Source: Cochlodiniinecator piscidefendens
GTDB lineage: Bacteria > Pseudomonadota > Alphaproteobacteria > Rhodobacterales > Rhodobacteraceae
Direction of reading: 5' to 3'
Length of the DNA: 64,000 nt
Assembly (NCBI RefSeq): GCF_011326755.1
Contig: NZ_JAAOIE010000002.1
Location: forward strand, 434,001-498,000
Part shown: positions 28,480-38,345 of the stretch, piece by piece
Position numbering within the stretch: position 1 is the first letter of the stretch
How the letters are laid out: each line of letters begins with the position of its first letter
Notes under the pieces: generated by a model
Database searches by the model: none
Told to the model about the DNA's origin: nothing
The model's input: the letters and a program-made list of their open reading frames with translations, nothing else
Position numbers and translations under genes: made by a program

Positions 28480-29430
28480 CTAAGCGCCATTTGCGCGATA
28501 TATTGCGTGTGCGATCGCGATGTCTTCCAATCCCAATCCGACAGAGCGAAAGAAAACTGGCTGTTTGGTATTCGGCAATGAACATCTATCGGTCAGCAAC
28601 TCCCCCAGATCACCGCATAGTAGATCAGACGACCAGCCGCATTCTTTTGCCGCAAGAACCATCTCTCCTGCTGTTGTTGGCGTTGTCGCCCGGTAATCGC
28701 AGTACACTTGAGCGGAGTTTAAAAAGCTGGGGGCAATTTCATGAGCTTGAGCAACATTTGTACTGATCGACGTGACCAAAGCATGTGGTGCAATGCAGCT
28801 TTCCTCCAGAACGGGCGTACCTGATGACGTACAAAGCATCACCACATCGGCTCCTTTCGCGGCATTCTCAGCAGTATCGGCGAATTCAATATCCGTGCAG
28901 AGTGATTTCCATGTGTCACGTAGGGCCCTATTGCCACCAAGGCTTGGCGAATAAAGCTTCACTTTCTGCCAAGGACGCAAGGCCTGTACATGCCGCCAAT
29001 GTGCTTGGGCCACTGCGCCGGATCCAATGATAGCTATTTGATTGGCCTCTTCGCCCGTCAGCAGATCCACCGCAAGCGCAGTGGTCGCGGCAGTGCGTTC
29101 AGTCGTCAAAACCCCAGAGTCACACATCATCAATGGTTGACCGGATTGCATAGACATCAAAACAGTCCAAGCCGTGATAATCGGCACATCCTCCGTAACC
29201 AGATACGGCGATAGCTTTGCTCCGAAAACTCCGCTATCCGCCACGGCCCCCAAATAGGTAATAAAGTCGCCCTTATCTTCTGGGAACAACGTCAGGCTTT
29301 GCGGTGGCTGCACGGCCAGACCATGACCCAGCGCTGCAAACATCGACCGCAGCTCGCCCAGTACATCCACATTGGGCAGTAAGCTTTCTACGGCAATCGC
29401 GTCCAAGATAATCGGCGGAGTTGGTTTCAT
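28480..29430 (-). CDS. Ornithine cyclodeaminase/mu-crystallin family protein
   Basis: A 316-residue NAD(P)-dependent protein. The dinucleotide region reads IAIIGSGAVAQAHWRHVQAL, with TTERTAATTALAVDLL before it and VYCDYRATTPTTAGEM after. Members include ornithine cyclodeaminase, ketimine reductases and alanine or lysine dehydrogenases. Together with the cotranscribed aminotransferase it may interconvert a cyclic imine and an amino acid. The start codon at 29430 has no conspicuous ribosome site. The gene is divergent from a LuxR-type regulator with a dyad between them. Confidence 0.87.
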   Translation of the reverse strand: MKPTPPIILDAIAVESLLPNVDVLGELRSMFAALGHGLAVQPPQSLTLFPEDKGDFITYLGAVADSGVFGAKLSPYLVTEDVPIITAWTVLMSMQSGQPLMMCDSGVLTTERTAATTALAVDLLTGEEANQIAIIGSGAVAQAHWRHVQALRPWQKVKLYSPSLGGNRALRDTWKSLCTDIEFADTAENAAKGADVVMLCTSSGTPVLEESCIAPHALVTSISTNVAQAHEIAPSFLNSAQVYCDYRATTPTTAGEMVLAAKECGWSSDLLCGDLGELLTDRCSLPNTKQPVFFRSVGLGLEDIAIAHAIYRANGA

Positions 29431-29475
29431 CTGAGTTTTCCTTTTTTGAAAACCTTACCGCTTTTGATGCAACCA

Positions 29476-29503
29476 AACGATCCTCCTAAGGGAGGAGACC
29501 GTT
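29476..29503. promoter_or_regulatory. Dyad between ornithine-cyclodeaminase-like and LuxR-type genes
   Basis: The core is TCCTCC-TAAG-GGAGGA (29481-29496), a perfect six-base inverted repeat. It is flanked by AACG (29476-29479) and CGTT (29500-29503), which extend the symmetry unevenly. The position, 37 bases before the LuxR start and 45 before the divergent gene start, suits an operator. Binding by LuxR is inference. Confidence 0.4.
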
Positions 29504-29540
29504 CCTTGACCAATGCCTTTTCAAATGTCAGGAGAACCAT

Positions 29541-30341
29541 GTGACTTATGCTGCTGAAAATATCACCACTCTAAATCAACACCTGATTTCGGTGATCGAC
29601 GGAACAGAGGATGCAAACGCCTTCTTTTGCGCCGCGGCACAGGTAATCCCATTTACCGCTGCATTTTGCGTAGTGAACCGCGTGGGGCAGCCCCCTTTAT
29701 ACCTTGGGGATACATACCCTGAAGGGGCCGCCAAACAGGCCGTGCAACTATACGTTTCAAGCACCTATTTGCTAAATCCGGTCTACAATGCCTTTCTTGC
29801 GGGGCTTAAGCCCGGTGTGCACTGCATGTCTGATCTTGCACCTGACAATTGGAACACCCCAGCCCCCGAAGCATTACGCGACACGGACGAAGAAATCGGC
29901 TACCGCACACCCGGCTGGCCAACCGGGCTGCAGGAACTGTCACTGACCGTTGATCTTCCGGGTGGGGCTATGGGCGAAGTCAGCTTTGCCAGGCCAACGA
30001 TGGACGGCGGCTTTGACACTGCGCTGGCCGACCGATTGCGCCCCTTTCACACGTTGTTTGACGCGGCATTCAAACGCCTCTGGGGTCAGAACCAGTTTGA
30101 GGTATCAAAGCCCCATCGCAGCCTAGAAAACTTTGGGTGTGATCTATTGACCCCGCGTGAGGCCGAAGTTGTGCATTTGATCCTCAAGGGGCATTCTAGC
30201 CTGTCCATCAGCCTTACTTTGAATATTGCAGTCACAACAGTCAAAACCCACCGCAAAAACGCCTATGCAAAATTGGGGATTAGCACACAGCAACAATTAT
30301 TTAACGCGTTTTTGATTTGGCAGAAGTCATCTGTTGAGTAG
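29541..30341 (+). CDS. LuxR-family transcriptional regulator (orphan)
   Basis: A 266-residue protein with a C-terminal LuxR helix-turn-helix (about 197-262): LLTPREAEVVHLILKGHSSL, then TVKTHRKNAYAKLGISTQQQ. The N-terminal 190 residues do not show the usual acyl-homoserine-lactone pocket signature, and no luxI gene lies in the window. The start is a GTG at 29541 with GGAG seven bases upstream; the overlapping ATGTGA makes an ATG start impossible. It probably controls the divergent aminotransferase and cyclodeaminase pair. Confidence 0.88.
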   Translation: MTYAAENITTLNQHLISVIDGTEDANAFFCAAAQVIPFTAAFCVVNRVGQPPLYLGDTYPEGAAKQAVQLYVSSTYLLNPVYNAFLAGLKPGVHCMSDLAPDNWNTPAPEALRDTDEEIGYRTPGWPTGLQELSLTVDLPGGAMGEVSFARPTMDGGFDTALADRLRPFHTLFDAAFKRLWGQNQFEVSKPHRSLENFGCDLLTPREAEVVHLILKGHSSLSISLTLNIAVTTVKTHRKNAYAKLGISTQQQLFNAFLIWQKSSVE

Positions 30342-30425
30342 CGAGAACTTCGCACAAATTGCACCCCTCACTTAACCAGACACCAAAAAAACGCCATGTC
30401 TGCTAAGCGGGACTTTGCTGCCGTT

Positions 30426-30719
30426 CTATATTTTGGCGTAGCCGCTTGGACCTAGTCGCCTGACAGACGGATACCTGAGCCGCAGATAAATTAAAATGCC
30501 GTTCAGTTCGCGCTCAATGTCAATGCCGGTTGGGCACTGTAAAACACTGACTTCTGAGACATCTTCCAGATAGCTTCGCGCAGTTATCTGTGTGCCCGCA
30601 TACTCAAAAGTGTACAGCAAGTAGTTGTAAAAGTAGGAGCATTCTCCTGTCTTGGGATCGAGATCGGTATCGATGAGATGTTCAATCTTGCTAGGAGGCT
30701 GTTCGTCAAAACTTTTCAC
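30426..30719 (-). CDS. Hypothetical protein, 97 residues
   Basis: I do not recognise this protein. It is acidic and has ordinary protein composition, with DTDLDPKTGECSYFYNYLLY, GTQITARSYLEDVSE and a C-terminal LRYPSVRRLGPSGY. The start is a GTG at 30719 with only a weak GAG upstream. No signal peptide or membrane segment is seen. It lies alone between the LuxR gene and the groEL terminator. Confidence 0.55.
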   Translation of the reverse strand: MKSFDEQPPSKIEHLIDTDLDPKTGECSYFYNYLLYTFEYAGTQITARSYLEDVSEVSVLQCPTGIDIERELNGILIYLRLRYPSVRRLGPSGYAKI

Positions 30720-30851
30720 AGTAAGTGCTCTTTTTTCTCGGTGCCGACCGCGATGTGCGCGATGCGATTGAAATCAACAGATGCTATCTCACCGCGTAAG
30801 CATCAATGGAGTATCTTGATAGGTGTGGGCTCATAGCAGACAGCGCCTTAC

Positions 30852-30887
30852 ATAAGAAAGGCCCCGCAAATGCGAGGCCTTTCTTTT
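30852..30887 (-). terminator. Terminator of groESL
   Basis: A stem GAAAGGCC with GGCCTTTC, extended by CGC with GCG, separated by about six bases (30856-30882). T-rich sequence follows on the minus strand and also on the plus strand, so it may act both ways. Confidence 0.85.
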
Positions 30888-30964
30888 ATTGCAAAAGCAG
30901 GGCTTGGGTAAATTGGCCCGAAGGCCAATCGCCTGATGCCTCACATTTCCCGAGGGAAACGTGA

Positions 30965-32638
<1,674 letters not shown>

Positions 32639-32665
32639 TCAGTTAAGAAGGGGACGTAAGGGGGA

Positions 32666-32953
32666 TCAGACGATCACGCCCATGATGTCGCTTTCCTTCA
32701 TCATCAACAGCTCTTCGCCATCAACGGTAACTTCTGTGCCGGACCATTTGCCAAACAACACGTTGTCGCCATTGCTAACAGCCATAGCGATCAGTTCGCC
32801 AGAATCTTTGCGTGCGCCTTCACCAGTCGCAACAACAACACCCTCAGCAGGCTTTTCTTTTGCGCTTTCTGGGATGATCAAGCCACCAGCGGTTTTTTCG
32901 TCGCTTTCGGTGCGGCGGACCAGTACACGGTCGTGGAGTGGTTTCAATGCCAT
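32666..32953 (-). CDS. groES: Co-chaperonin GroES (Hsp10)
   Basis: The 95-residue lid of the GroEL chamber. It has [20 protein letters not shown] (mobile loop region), [19 protein letters not shown] and the C-terminal [10 protein letters not shown]. It is the first gene of groESL. A CIRCE operator lies 34 bases upstream, so HrcA control is likely. No hrcA gene is in the window. Confidence 0.99.
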   Translation of the reverse strand: MALKPLHDRVLVRRTESDEKTAGGLIIPESAKEKPAEGVVVATGEGARKDSGELIAMAVSNGDNVLFGKWSGTEVTVDGEELLMMKESDIMGVIV

Positions 32954-32986
32954 CTCTAAACGTTCCTTGAATCAGGTTTCTATTTA

Positions 32987-33013
32987 TTGTCACTCACCCA
33001 TGATGAGTGCTAA
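32987..33013 (-). promoter_or_regulatory. CIRCE operator (HrcA site) before groES
   Basis: On the minus strand the first arm is an exact TTAGCACTC (33013-33005), then a nine-base spacer, then GAGTGACAA (32995-32987), with seven of nine bases matching the consensus second arm. The spacer length is exactly that of CIRCE. HrcA repression of groESL is established for this element in other bacteria. Confidence 0.88.
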
Positions 33014-33020
33014 CGGCAAA

Positions 33021-33049
33021 GACTTAGGCAGCGAATTTGACCGAGTCAA
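33021..33049 (-). promoter_or_regulatory. Candidate sigma-70 promoter of groESL
   Basis: A -35 TTGACT (33049-33044), a 17-base spacer, and a weak -10 TAAGTC (33026-33021), positioned just ahead of the CIRCE element so that the operator would cover the start of transcription. Confidence 0.45.
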
Positions 33050-33196
33050 CTGTTACCCTCAATAAAATCCTGCAAAACTGAGTTAACCCATGCGCAGGCT
33101 CCCCCAACCGCGTCATCGCGCCCCTATAGGAGTGGGTGACAACCCAACGCGGGCAGCCTATAAGGCGCACAAAATATCAAATTATGGATCTGTACG

Positions 33197-34117
33197 ATGA
33201 CCATCAAAGTTTTTGGCCACAAAGCCCCCGATACCGACACAACCGGTTCTGCCCTCATTTGGGCATGGTACCTGTCAGAAATCAAAGGCACCCCTGCCCA
33301 AGCAAAGTTATTGGGTGAACCCAACACCGAAGCTGCGTTTGTTTTGGAAAAGTGGAGCTTTGATAAGCCAGAAATCATCGCAGATGTTGCAGATGATGAA
33401 CAGGTTGTCATCGTTGACACCAACAACCCGGCTGAACTGCCTGCCAACATCAACAATGCTGATATTCTAGCGATCATCGACCACCACAAGCTGGTTGGCG
33501 GCCTGGAAACCAAAGGTCCGATTGATATCACCATCCGCCCCCTCGCCTGTGCAGCAACCATCATGCACGACCTGATGGGTGACGATGCCGCAAAAATGCC
33601 CGACAATATCAAAGGCGCGATGCTGTCTTGCATTTTGTCTGACACACTTGAATTCCGGTCCCCCACCACAACGGATCACGACAAAGCGCTGGCGGTAAAA
33701 CTGGCGTCAGAACTGAACCTTGATCTCAGCACCTATGCCTCTGAGATGTTCGAAGCCAAATCAGACGTTTCAGAATTTTCCGACGCAGAATTGCTGCGCA
33801 TGGATTCAAAAGAATACGCAGTGGGCGACACAAAATTCCGGGTTTCTGTTTTGGAAACCACAGCGCCAAAAATCGTTCTGGACCGCAAAGCGTCCCTGAT
33901 GAACAGCATGACCGACGTCGCAACCGAAGACGGTGTTGATCAGGTGTTATTGTTCGTTGTCGACATCCTCAACGAAGAAGCCACAATGTTGATCCCAAAT
34001 GACCTGACCAAAGCTGTGGCCGAGAAATCATTCAGCGCCACCGTGGAAGGCGACACTGTGGTTCTGCCCGGCGTTATGAGCCGCAAAAAACAAATCATTC
34101 CAAACCTCGTTGTTTGA
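33197..34117 (+). CDS. ppaC: Manganese-dependent inorganic pyrophosphatase (family II)
   Basis: Hydrolyses pyrophosphate to phosphate and pulls biosynthetic reactions forward. A 306-residue DHH-family protein. GHKAPDTDTTGSAL supplies N-terminal metal ligands, VIVDTNNPAELP follows, and the DHH motif IIDHHKL is intact. The C-terminal DHHA2 domain ends with SRKKQIIPNL. It has no obvious Shine-Dalgarno sequence. It is transcribed alone with its own terminator, divergent from groESL. Confidence 0.95.
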   Translation: MTIKVFGHKAPDTDTTGSALIWAWYLSEIKGTPAQAKLLGEPNTEAAFVLEKWSFDKPEIIADVADDEQVVIVDTNNPAELPANINNADILAIIDHHKLVGGLETKGPIDITIRPLACAATIMHDLMGDDAAKMPDNIKGAMLSCILSDTLEFRSPTTTDHDKALAVKLASELNLDLSTYASEMFEAKSDVSEFSDAELLRMDSKEYAVGDTKFRVSVLETTAPKIVLDRKASLMNSMTDVATEDGVDQVLLFVVDILNEEATMLIPNDLTKAVAEKSFSATVEGDTVVLPGVMSRKKQIIPNLVV

Positions 34118-34132
34118 AACTAATACAAAATG

Positions 34133-34157
34133 AGGCGCCCCAACGGGCGCCTTTTTC
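34133..34157 (+). terminator. Terminator after ppaC
   Basis: A perfect eight-base stem (AGGCGCCC with GGGCGCCT) with loop CAAC, followed by five T. A second smaller hairpin (AGCCCC with GGGGCT near 34210-34227) follows downstream. Confidence 0.92.
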
Positions 34158-34291
34158 ATATCCGCACCAGATCAACTTAGCGGAGGCGCAAAGCGCCGCT
34201 TTATGCCTCAGCCCCCTAAAGGGGCTTCGGGTTGTCGCGTTTGGCCGCTGTTATGATGCATTTTGCCCGTGAATTTATGCTGCATCTGCGA

Positions 34292-34341
34292 TATGCATAA
34301 AAACCATACGTTTCCCATACAGTTTATGCATAGAAACCATA
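34292..34341 (+). promoter_or_regulatory. Two 17-base direct repeats upstream of the HAD hydrolase operon
   Basis: TATGCATARAAACCATA occurs at 34292-34308 and 34325-34341 with one difference. The start-to-start distance is 33 bases, about three helical turns. Each copy includes the palindrome TATGCATA. The second copy ends 31 bases before the HAD start codon. They are likely operator or activator sites, though the regulator is unknown. Confidence 0.5.
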
Positions 34342-34372
34342 TCCTGTTTTTCAGCCACATGAGGCCGCACAT

Positions 34373-35248
34373 ATGACCCAAATCATCGAAACACTATCCG
34401 AAGTTTCCGACCGATACGACGCGTTGTTTGTTGACCTTTGGGGGTGTGTGCACAATGGTTTGACCCCCTACCCCGCCGCAGTAAAAGCCCTGCAAGAATA
34501 TCGCGCCAAAGGTGGAACCGTCATCCTTGTTACCAACTCCCCTCGGCCCTGGAACAGCGTTCAGACGCAGCTTTCCCAGATTGGTGTTGCAGACGACAGT
34601 TGGGATGCGATTGCCACCTCTGGCGATTCTGCGCGATCCGCAATGTACCGTGGGGCCGTTGGCGAGAAAATCTATTTCATCGGAGACGCGGATACCGGAA
34701 TGGGGTTTTTTCAACCTCTTGATATTTTGGAAAATCCTTTGAATATTCAACAGGTTCCTTTGCAAGATGCCGAAGGGATTGTCTGCTGCGGTCCGTTTGA
34801 TCCACTTGCGGATATCGACGTGAACCGCCCTGAGTTTTTGTATGCAAAAACCAAAGGGTTGAAGCTTTTGTGTGCCAATCCCGATATTGTGGTGGATCGC
34901 GGGGAATCCCGTGAATGGTGTGCTGGGGCTCTGGCTGCGCTTTATACAGAAATGGGTGGAGAGAGCCTCTATTTTGGCAAACCTCATCCGCCCATCTACG
35001 ATCTCGCACGCCGTCGGCTCGTGGCGTTAGGTAAAGATATACCAGATTCTGCTATTCTGGCGATTGGGGACGGTATCCAAACAGATATCAAAGGGGCTGT
35101 TGGTGAAGACATTGATTCCCTCTTTTTGTCAGGGGGATTGGCCGCCCGCGATACGGATACGCGTTACCAACCAGATGAAGAGAAGCTAAGCCTTTATTTG
35201 GAAAAGGAAAAAATGCACCCAACCTATACATCGGGTTTCCTTCGTTAA
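34373..35248 (+). CDS. HAD-superfamily hydrolase, class IIA (TIGR01459-like)
   Basis: A 291-residue phosphatase-like protein. The nucleophile region is DALFVDLWGCVHNGL, with Trp-Gly-Cys between the two positions where HAD enzymes usually have DxDG. VILVTNSPRPWNSV follows, and the C-terminal aspartates are in ILAIGDGIQTDIKGA. The IIA cap organisation is typical. The substrate is unknown. GAGG lies nine bases upstream. It begins a plus-strand run with the MaoC gene and ribF. The odd first motif (DLWGCVHNG) is typical of this subfamily as I recall it. Confidence 0.88.
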   Translation: MTQIIETLSEVSDRYDALFVDLWGCVHNGLTPYPAAVKALQEYRAKGGTVILVTNSPRPWNSVQTQLSQIGVADDSWDAIATSGDSARSAMYRGAVGEKIYFIGDADTGMGFFQPLDILENPLNIQQVPLQDAEGIVCCGPFDPLADIDVNRPEFLYAKTKGLKLLCANPDIVVDRGESREWCAGALAALYTEMGGESLYFGKPHPPIYDLARRRLVALGKDIPDSAILAIGDGIQTDIKGAVGEDIDSLFLSGGLAARDTDTRYQPDEEKLSLYLEKEKMHPTYTSGFLR

Positions 35249-35360
35249 CATATTCTTTCGCTTGACTTTCTGCAGTTGCGAAGTAATTATGTTGCGCGAA
35301 GCATCCCGCATGGGAATACTTATTACCACTGCAACTTTAGTGCAGACGCAGGAGGATCAG

Positions 35361-35804
35361 ATGTTGGATAATATGCCCCGTGGGACGATCTGCATCGAGG
35401 ATATTGAAATCGGTATGAAACGTCATTTGCGTAAGCAAGTGACGGATCAGGACATAGAAATGTTTGCTCAGGTTTCGACAGATCGCAATCCTGTTCACTT
35501 AGACGAAGCTTATGCCCAAGACACTATTTTTGAAGGGCGTATTGCGCACGGGATGCTGACAGCAGGCCTTATCTCAGCAGTCATTGGCGAACAGCTTCCT
35601 GGTCATGGCACTGTGTATCTGGGACAAACGCTTAAGTTCATGGCCCCGGTTCGCCCGGGCGACACGGTTTTTGCCGAAGTTGAAGTCACTGAAATCGACC
35701 ATGCAAAGCGCCGTGTTAAAATGATGTGTCACTGTAAAGTTGACGATAAGGTGGTCCTTAAAGGCGAAGCAAATGTGCTTGCGCCTAGCCGTAAATTCGA
35801 CTGA
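35361..35804 (+). CDS. MaoC-family (R)-specific enoyl-CoA hydratase/dehydratase
   Basis: A 147-residue hot-dog fold protein. The catalytic hydratase-2 motif is present as STDRNPVHLDEAYAQ, with Asp, Asn and His in place, followed by GRIAHGMLTAGLISAVIG. By family it would hydrate enoyl-CoA, perhaps supplying polyhydroxyalkanoate synthesis (PhaJ-like). GGAGG lies six bases before the ATG at 35361, and the 33-residue longer frame is not conserved. Confidence 0.9.
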   Translation: MLDNMPRGTICIEDIEIGMKRHLRKQVTDQDIEMFAQVSTDRNPVHLDEAYAQDTIFEGRIAHGMLTAGLISAVIGEQLPGHGTVYLGQTLKFMAPVRPGDTVFAEVEVTEIDHAKRRVKMMCHCKVDDKVVLKGEANVLAPSRKFD

Positions 35805-35842
35805 CCCTTGCACTGGGGCAAAAGCCCGGCTAGGTCAGTTTT

Positions 35843-36781
35843 ATGCGGATTATTCGAGATACCCAATTTGTGGATGAAACGGATCGCGGCGCCAGCGTCG
35901 CGATTGGTAATTTTGACGGCGTACACCTAGGCCATCAATCAGTGATAGATATCGCACGTGCAAACGCTCAGCGATTAAATTGTCCTCTCGGGGTCATGAC
36001 GTTTGAGCCTCACCCTCGTCAATACTTCGCTCCACAATCTCCGGCATTTCGCTTGATGAATGCGGATGCCCGTGCGCACAGACTCGAAAAACTTGGCGTT
36101 GAAAAGCTGTATGAGTTGAACTTTGGCGCCGCACTGTCAGAACTCTCGGCAGAAGCCTTCGCGCATCAGGTCATCCACCAAGCACTTGGATTGCGCCATG
36201 TTGTTGTCGGTGCTGATTTTTGCTTTGGCAAAGGGCGCTCTGGCTCTGCCGAAGATCTTAAGGCCTTTGGCCAAACACTTGGATTTGATGTAACAATCGC
36301 GCAGCTGGTTGCAGACGCACAGGGTGAGTTTTCGTCAACGAATATTCGCAAAGCTCTGTCCGATGGCCGCCCCCGCGACGCCGCCCATATGCTAGGCCAT
36401 TGGCACCGCATTGAAGGCGAAGTCATCCGCGGTGACCAACGTGGGCGTGATCTGGGTTTTCCGACGGCCAACATGTCTATCGCCGGACTTCATCTGCCCA
36501 AATTTGGCGTGTATGCGGTTAAGGTTGATGTTTTAACAGGCCCACACGCTGGCGAATACGATGGCGCTGCGAGCATGGGCGTACGGCCCATGTTTGGTGA
36601 AAATCAACCAAACCTTGAAACGTTTATTTTTGATTTCAAGGGTGATCTTTACGGCGAGAACCTATCAATCGCCTTGGTGGATTATCTTCGCCCAGAAGAA
36701 AAGTTTGATGGGCTCGACGCGCTCATTGAACAAATGAATGCTGATTGTCAAACAGCACGCAAAATCTTGGAATCCCTTTAG
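35843..36781 (+). CDS. ribF: Bifunctional riboflavin kinase / FAD synthetase
   Basis: Makes FMN and then FAD from riboflavin. A 312-residue protein. The N-terminal adenylyltransferase domain has IGNFDGVHLGHQSVI and VVGADFCFGKGRSGS. The C-terminal riboflavin kinase domain has GRDLGFPTANMSI and KFGVYAVKV. It follows the MaoC gene by 38 bases and precedes the YcgN gene by one base. Confidence 0.96.
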   Translation: MRIIRDTQFVDETDRGASVAIGNFDGVHLGHQSVIDIARANAQRLNCPLGVMTFEPHPRQYFAPQSPAFRLMNADARAHRLEKLGVEKLYELNFGAALSELSAEAFAHQVIHQALGLRHVVVGADFCFGKGRSGSAEDLKAFGQTLGFDVTIAQLVADAQGEFSSTNIRKALSDGRPRDAAHMLGHWHRIEGEVIRGDQRGRDLGFPTANMSIAGLHLPKFGVYAVKVDVLTGPHAGEYDGAASMGVRPMFGENQPNLETFIFDFKGDLYGENLSIALVDYLRPEEKFDGLDALIEQMNADCQTARKILESL

Positions 36782-36782
36782 C

Positions 36783-37250
36783 ATGGTCTCTCACTCAACA
36801 GAGGGCCTGCGCAAACGGTTCTGGGAACGCGTTCCATTAGACAAGCTCAATCCCACCGAATGGGAAGCACTATGCGACGGATGTGGGAAATGTTGCCTGA
36901 ACAAGCTTGAAGATGCCGGCACCGGAGAAGTCGTGTTCACCAAAGTCGCCTGTCGATTGCTTGATGATAGCACGTGTCAATGTTCTCAGTATGACATTCG
37001 GCTAAACTTCGTGCCAGAGTGCATTGTTCTTAGCCCAAAAACACTGCCTGATGTCGCGTATTTTATGCCCTCCACCTGTGCTTATCGCCTCTTGCATGAG
37101 GGCAAATCGCTCCATGAATGGCATCCCTTGAATTCAGGTAGTCGCCAAAGTGTTCATGATGCTGGCCAATCAGTTCAAGGTTGGACTGTACCAGAATTTG
37201 AAATCCCCGAAGAAGATTGGGAAGATTACGTTATCGAGGAACCCTGCTAA
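36783..37250 (+). CDS. YcgN family cysteine-cluster protein (UPF0260)
   Basis: A 155-residue protein. Its hallmark is the CDGCGKCC cluster (Cys31, 34, 37, 38), which could bind a metal or iron-sulfur centre, with further cysteines in KVACRLLDDSTCQCSQYDIR. The rest is conserved in the UPF0260 family without a known function. It starts one base after the ribF stop, and its stop overlaps the following threonine aldolase (TAATG), suggesting coupled translation. Confidence 0.9.
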   Translation: MVSHSTEGLRKRFWERVPLDKLNPTEWEALCDGCGKCCLNKLEDAGTGEVVFTKVACRLLDDSTCQCSQYDIRLNFVPECIVLSPKTLPDVAYFMPSTCAYRLLHEGKSLHEWHPLNSGSRQSVHDAGQSVQGWTVPEFEIPEEDWEDYVIEEPC

Positions 37251-38302
37251 TGTTTTTTGCGTCTGACAACTCCGGCCCGACACACCCCAAGGTGTTAGAG
37301 GCAATCACGCTTGCGAATGACGGTTATGCGATGCCTTACGGCGTCGATCCTCTGATGGATAAAGTACGTGACAAAATTCGCTACATTTTCGAGGCACCAG
37401 AAGCCGCTGTATATCTGGTCGCTACGGGAACCGCTGCAAACTCCTTAGCCTTGGCAACCCTGTGTAACCCATGGCAAACTGTGTTTTGCTCCCGCGTTGC
37501 CCATATCCATGAGGACGAATGCAACGCTCCTGAATTTTATTCTGGTGGTGCGAAGCTAACACTCGTCGACATCGAAGATGCAAAAATGACGCCCAAAACC
37601 TTAACTGCGGCGATCGAATACGAAGAAACCCGTGGGGTACATGGCCCCCAACGTGGGCCAATTTCAATCACACAAGCAACCGAGCGCGGCACAGTCTATT
37701 CTGTTGCAGAAATTCAAGACCTTTGCGCGGTTGCTAAATCCCACAACCTACCCGTTCATTTGGACGGAGCGCGTTTTACAAATGCCTTGATGGCTCTAGA
37801 TTGCACTCCTGCTGAAATGACATGGAAAGCAGGCGTAGACGCTGTTAGTTTTGGCGGCACCAAAAACGGCCTTATGGGCGTCGAGGCTGTCATATTCTTT
37901 GATCCAAAACATGCGTGGGAATTTGAACTTCGCCGCAAACGCGGGGCGCATCTGTTTTCAAAGCATAGGTATCTTTCTGCGCAAATGGATCGCTATTTGA
38001 CCGATGGATTGTGGACGGAATTGGCCGCAAAGGCCAATAACGCAAACGCGCAACTTAGCCGCGCTCTGAGGCAAATCCCCCACGTCAAATTGGACTTTGA
38101 ACCAGAAGCAAACATCACATTCGCCAGCTGGCCCCGCAAGGTTCACCAGCGGCTTCATGATGCAGGTGCGGTCTATTACGTGTTCACGGGCACACTCGAT
38201 GGTGATGATCCCGAAGAATACCTAGGGGCGCGTCTGGTGACAAACTGGGCAACGACGCCGGATCAAATAGATCAGTTTGTTAGCCTTGTGCGCGGAGATT
38301 AA
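37250..38302 (+). CDS. ltaE: Low-specificity L-threonine aldolase
   Basis: PLP enzyme that cleaves L-threonine or allo-threonine to glycine and acetaldehyde. A 350-residue protein. It begins FFASDNSGPTHPKVLE. The PLP contacts are HLDGARFTNALMAL and the lysine in VSFGGTKNGLMGVEA. The ATG at 37250 overlaps the preceding stop by one base, and GAGGA lies eleven bases upstream. A strong terminator follows. Confidence 0.93.
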   Translation: MFFASDNSGPTHPKVLEAITLANDGYAMPYGVDPLMDKVRDKIRYIFEAPEAAVYLVATGTAANSLALATLCNPWQTVFCSRVAHIHEDECNAPEFYSGGAKLTLVDIEDAKMTPKTLTAAIEYEETRGVHGPQRGPISITQATERGTVYSVAEIQDLCAVAKSHNLPVHLDGARFTNALMALDCTPAEMTWKAGVDAVSFGGTKNGLMGVEAVIFFDPKHAWEFELRRKRGAHLFSKHRYLSAQMDRYLTDGLWTELAAKANNANAQLSRALRQIPHVKLDFEPEANITFASWPRKVHQRLHDAGAVYYVFTGTLDGDDPEEYLGARLVTNWATTPDQIDQFVSLVRGD

Positions 38303-38306
38303 ATAC

Positions 38307-38345
38307 AAACCCGGTGTTCGATAATCGAACACCGGGTTTTCTTTA
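38307..38345. terminator. Bidirectional terminator between threonine aldolase and DsbA-fold gene
   Basis: A 16-base perfect stem from 38307 to 38338 with almost no loop. T-rich flanks lie on both strands. It serves two convergent genes. Confidence 0.9.

Noticed and set aside
29481-29500. Anti-Shine-Dalgarno small RNA of the cuckoo type (CTCCTCCC on the minus strand)
   Set aside because: Only one copy, not tandem, and not downstream of a DUF1127 gene; an operator dyad is a simpler reading.
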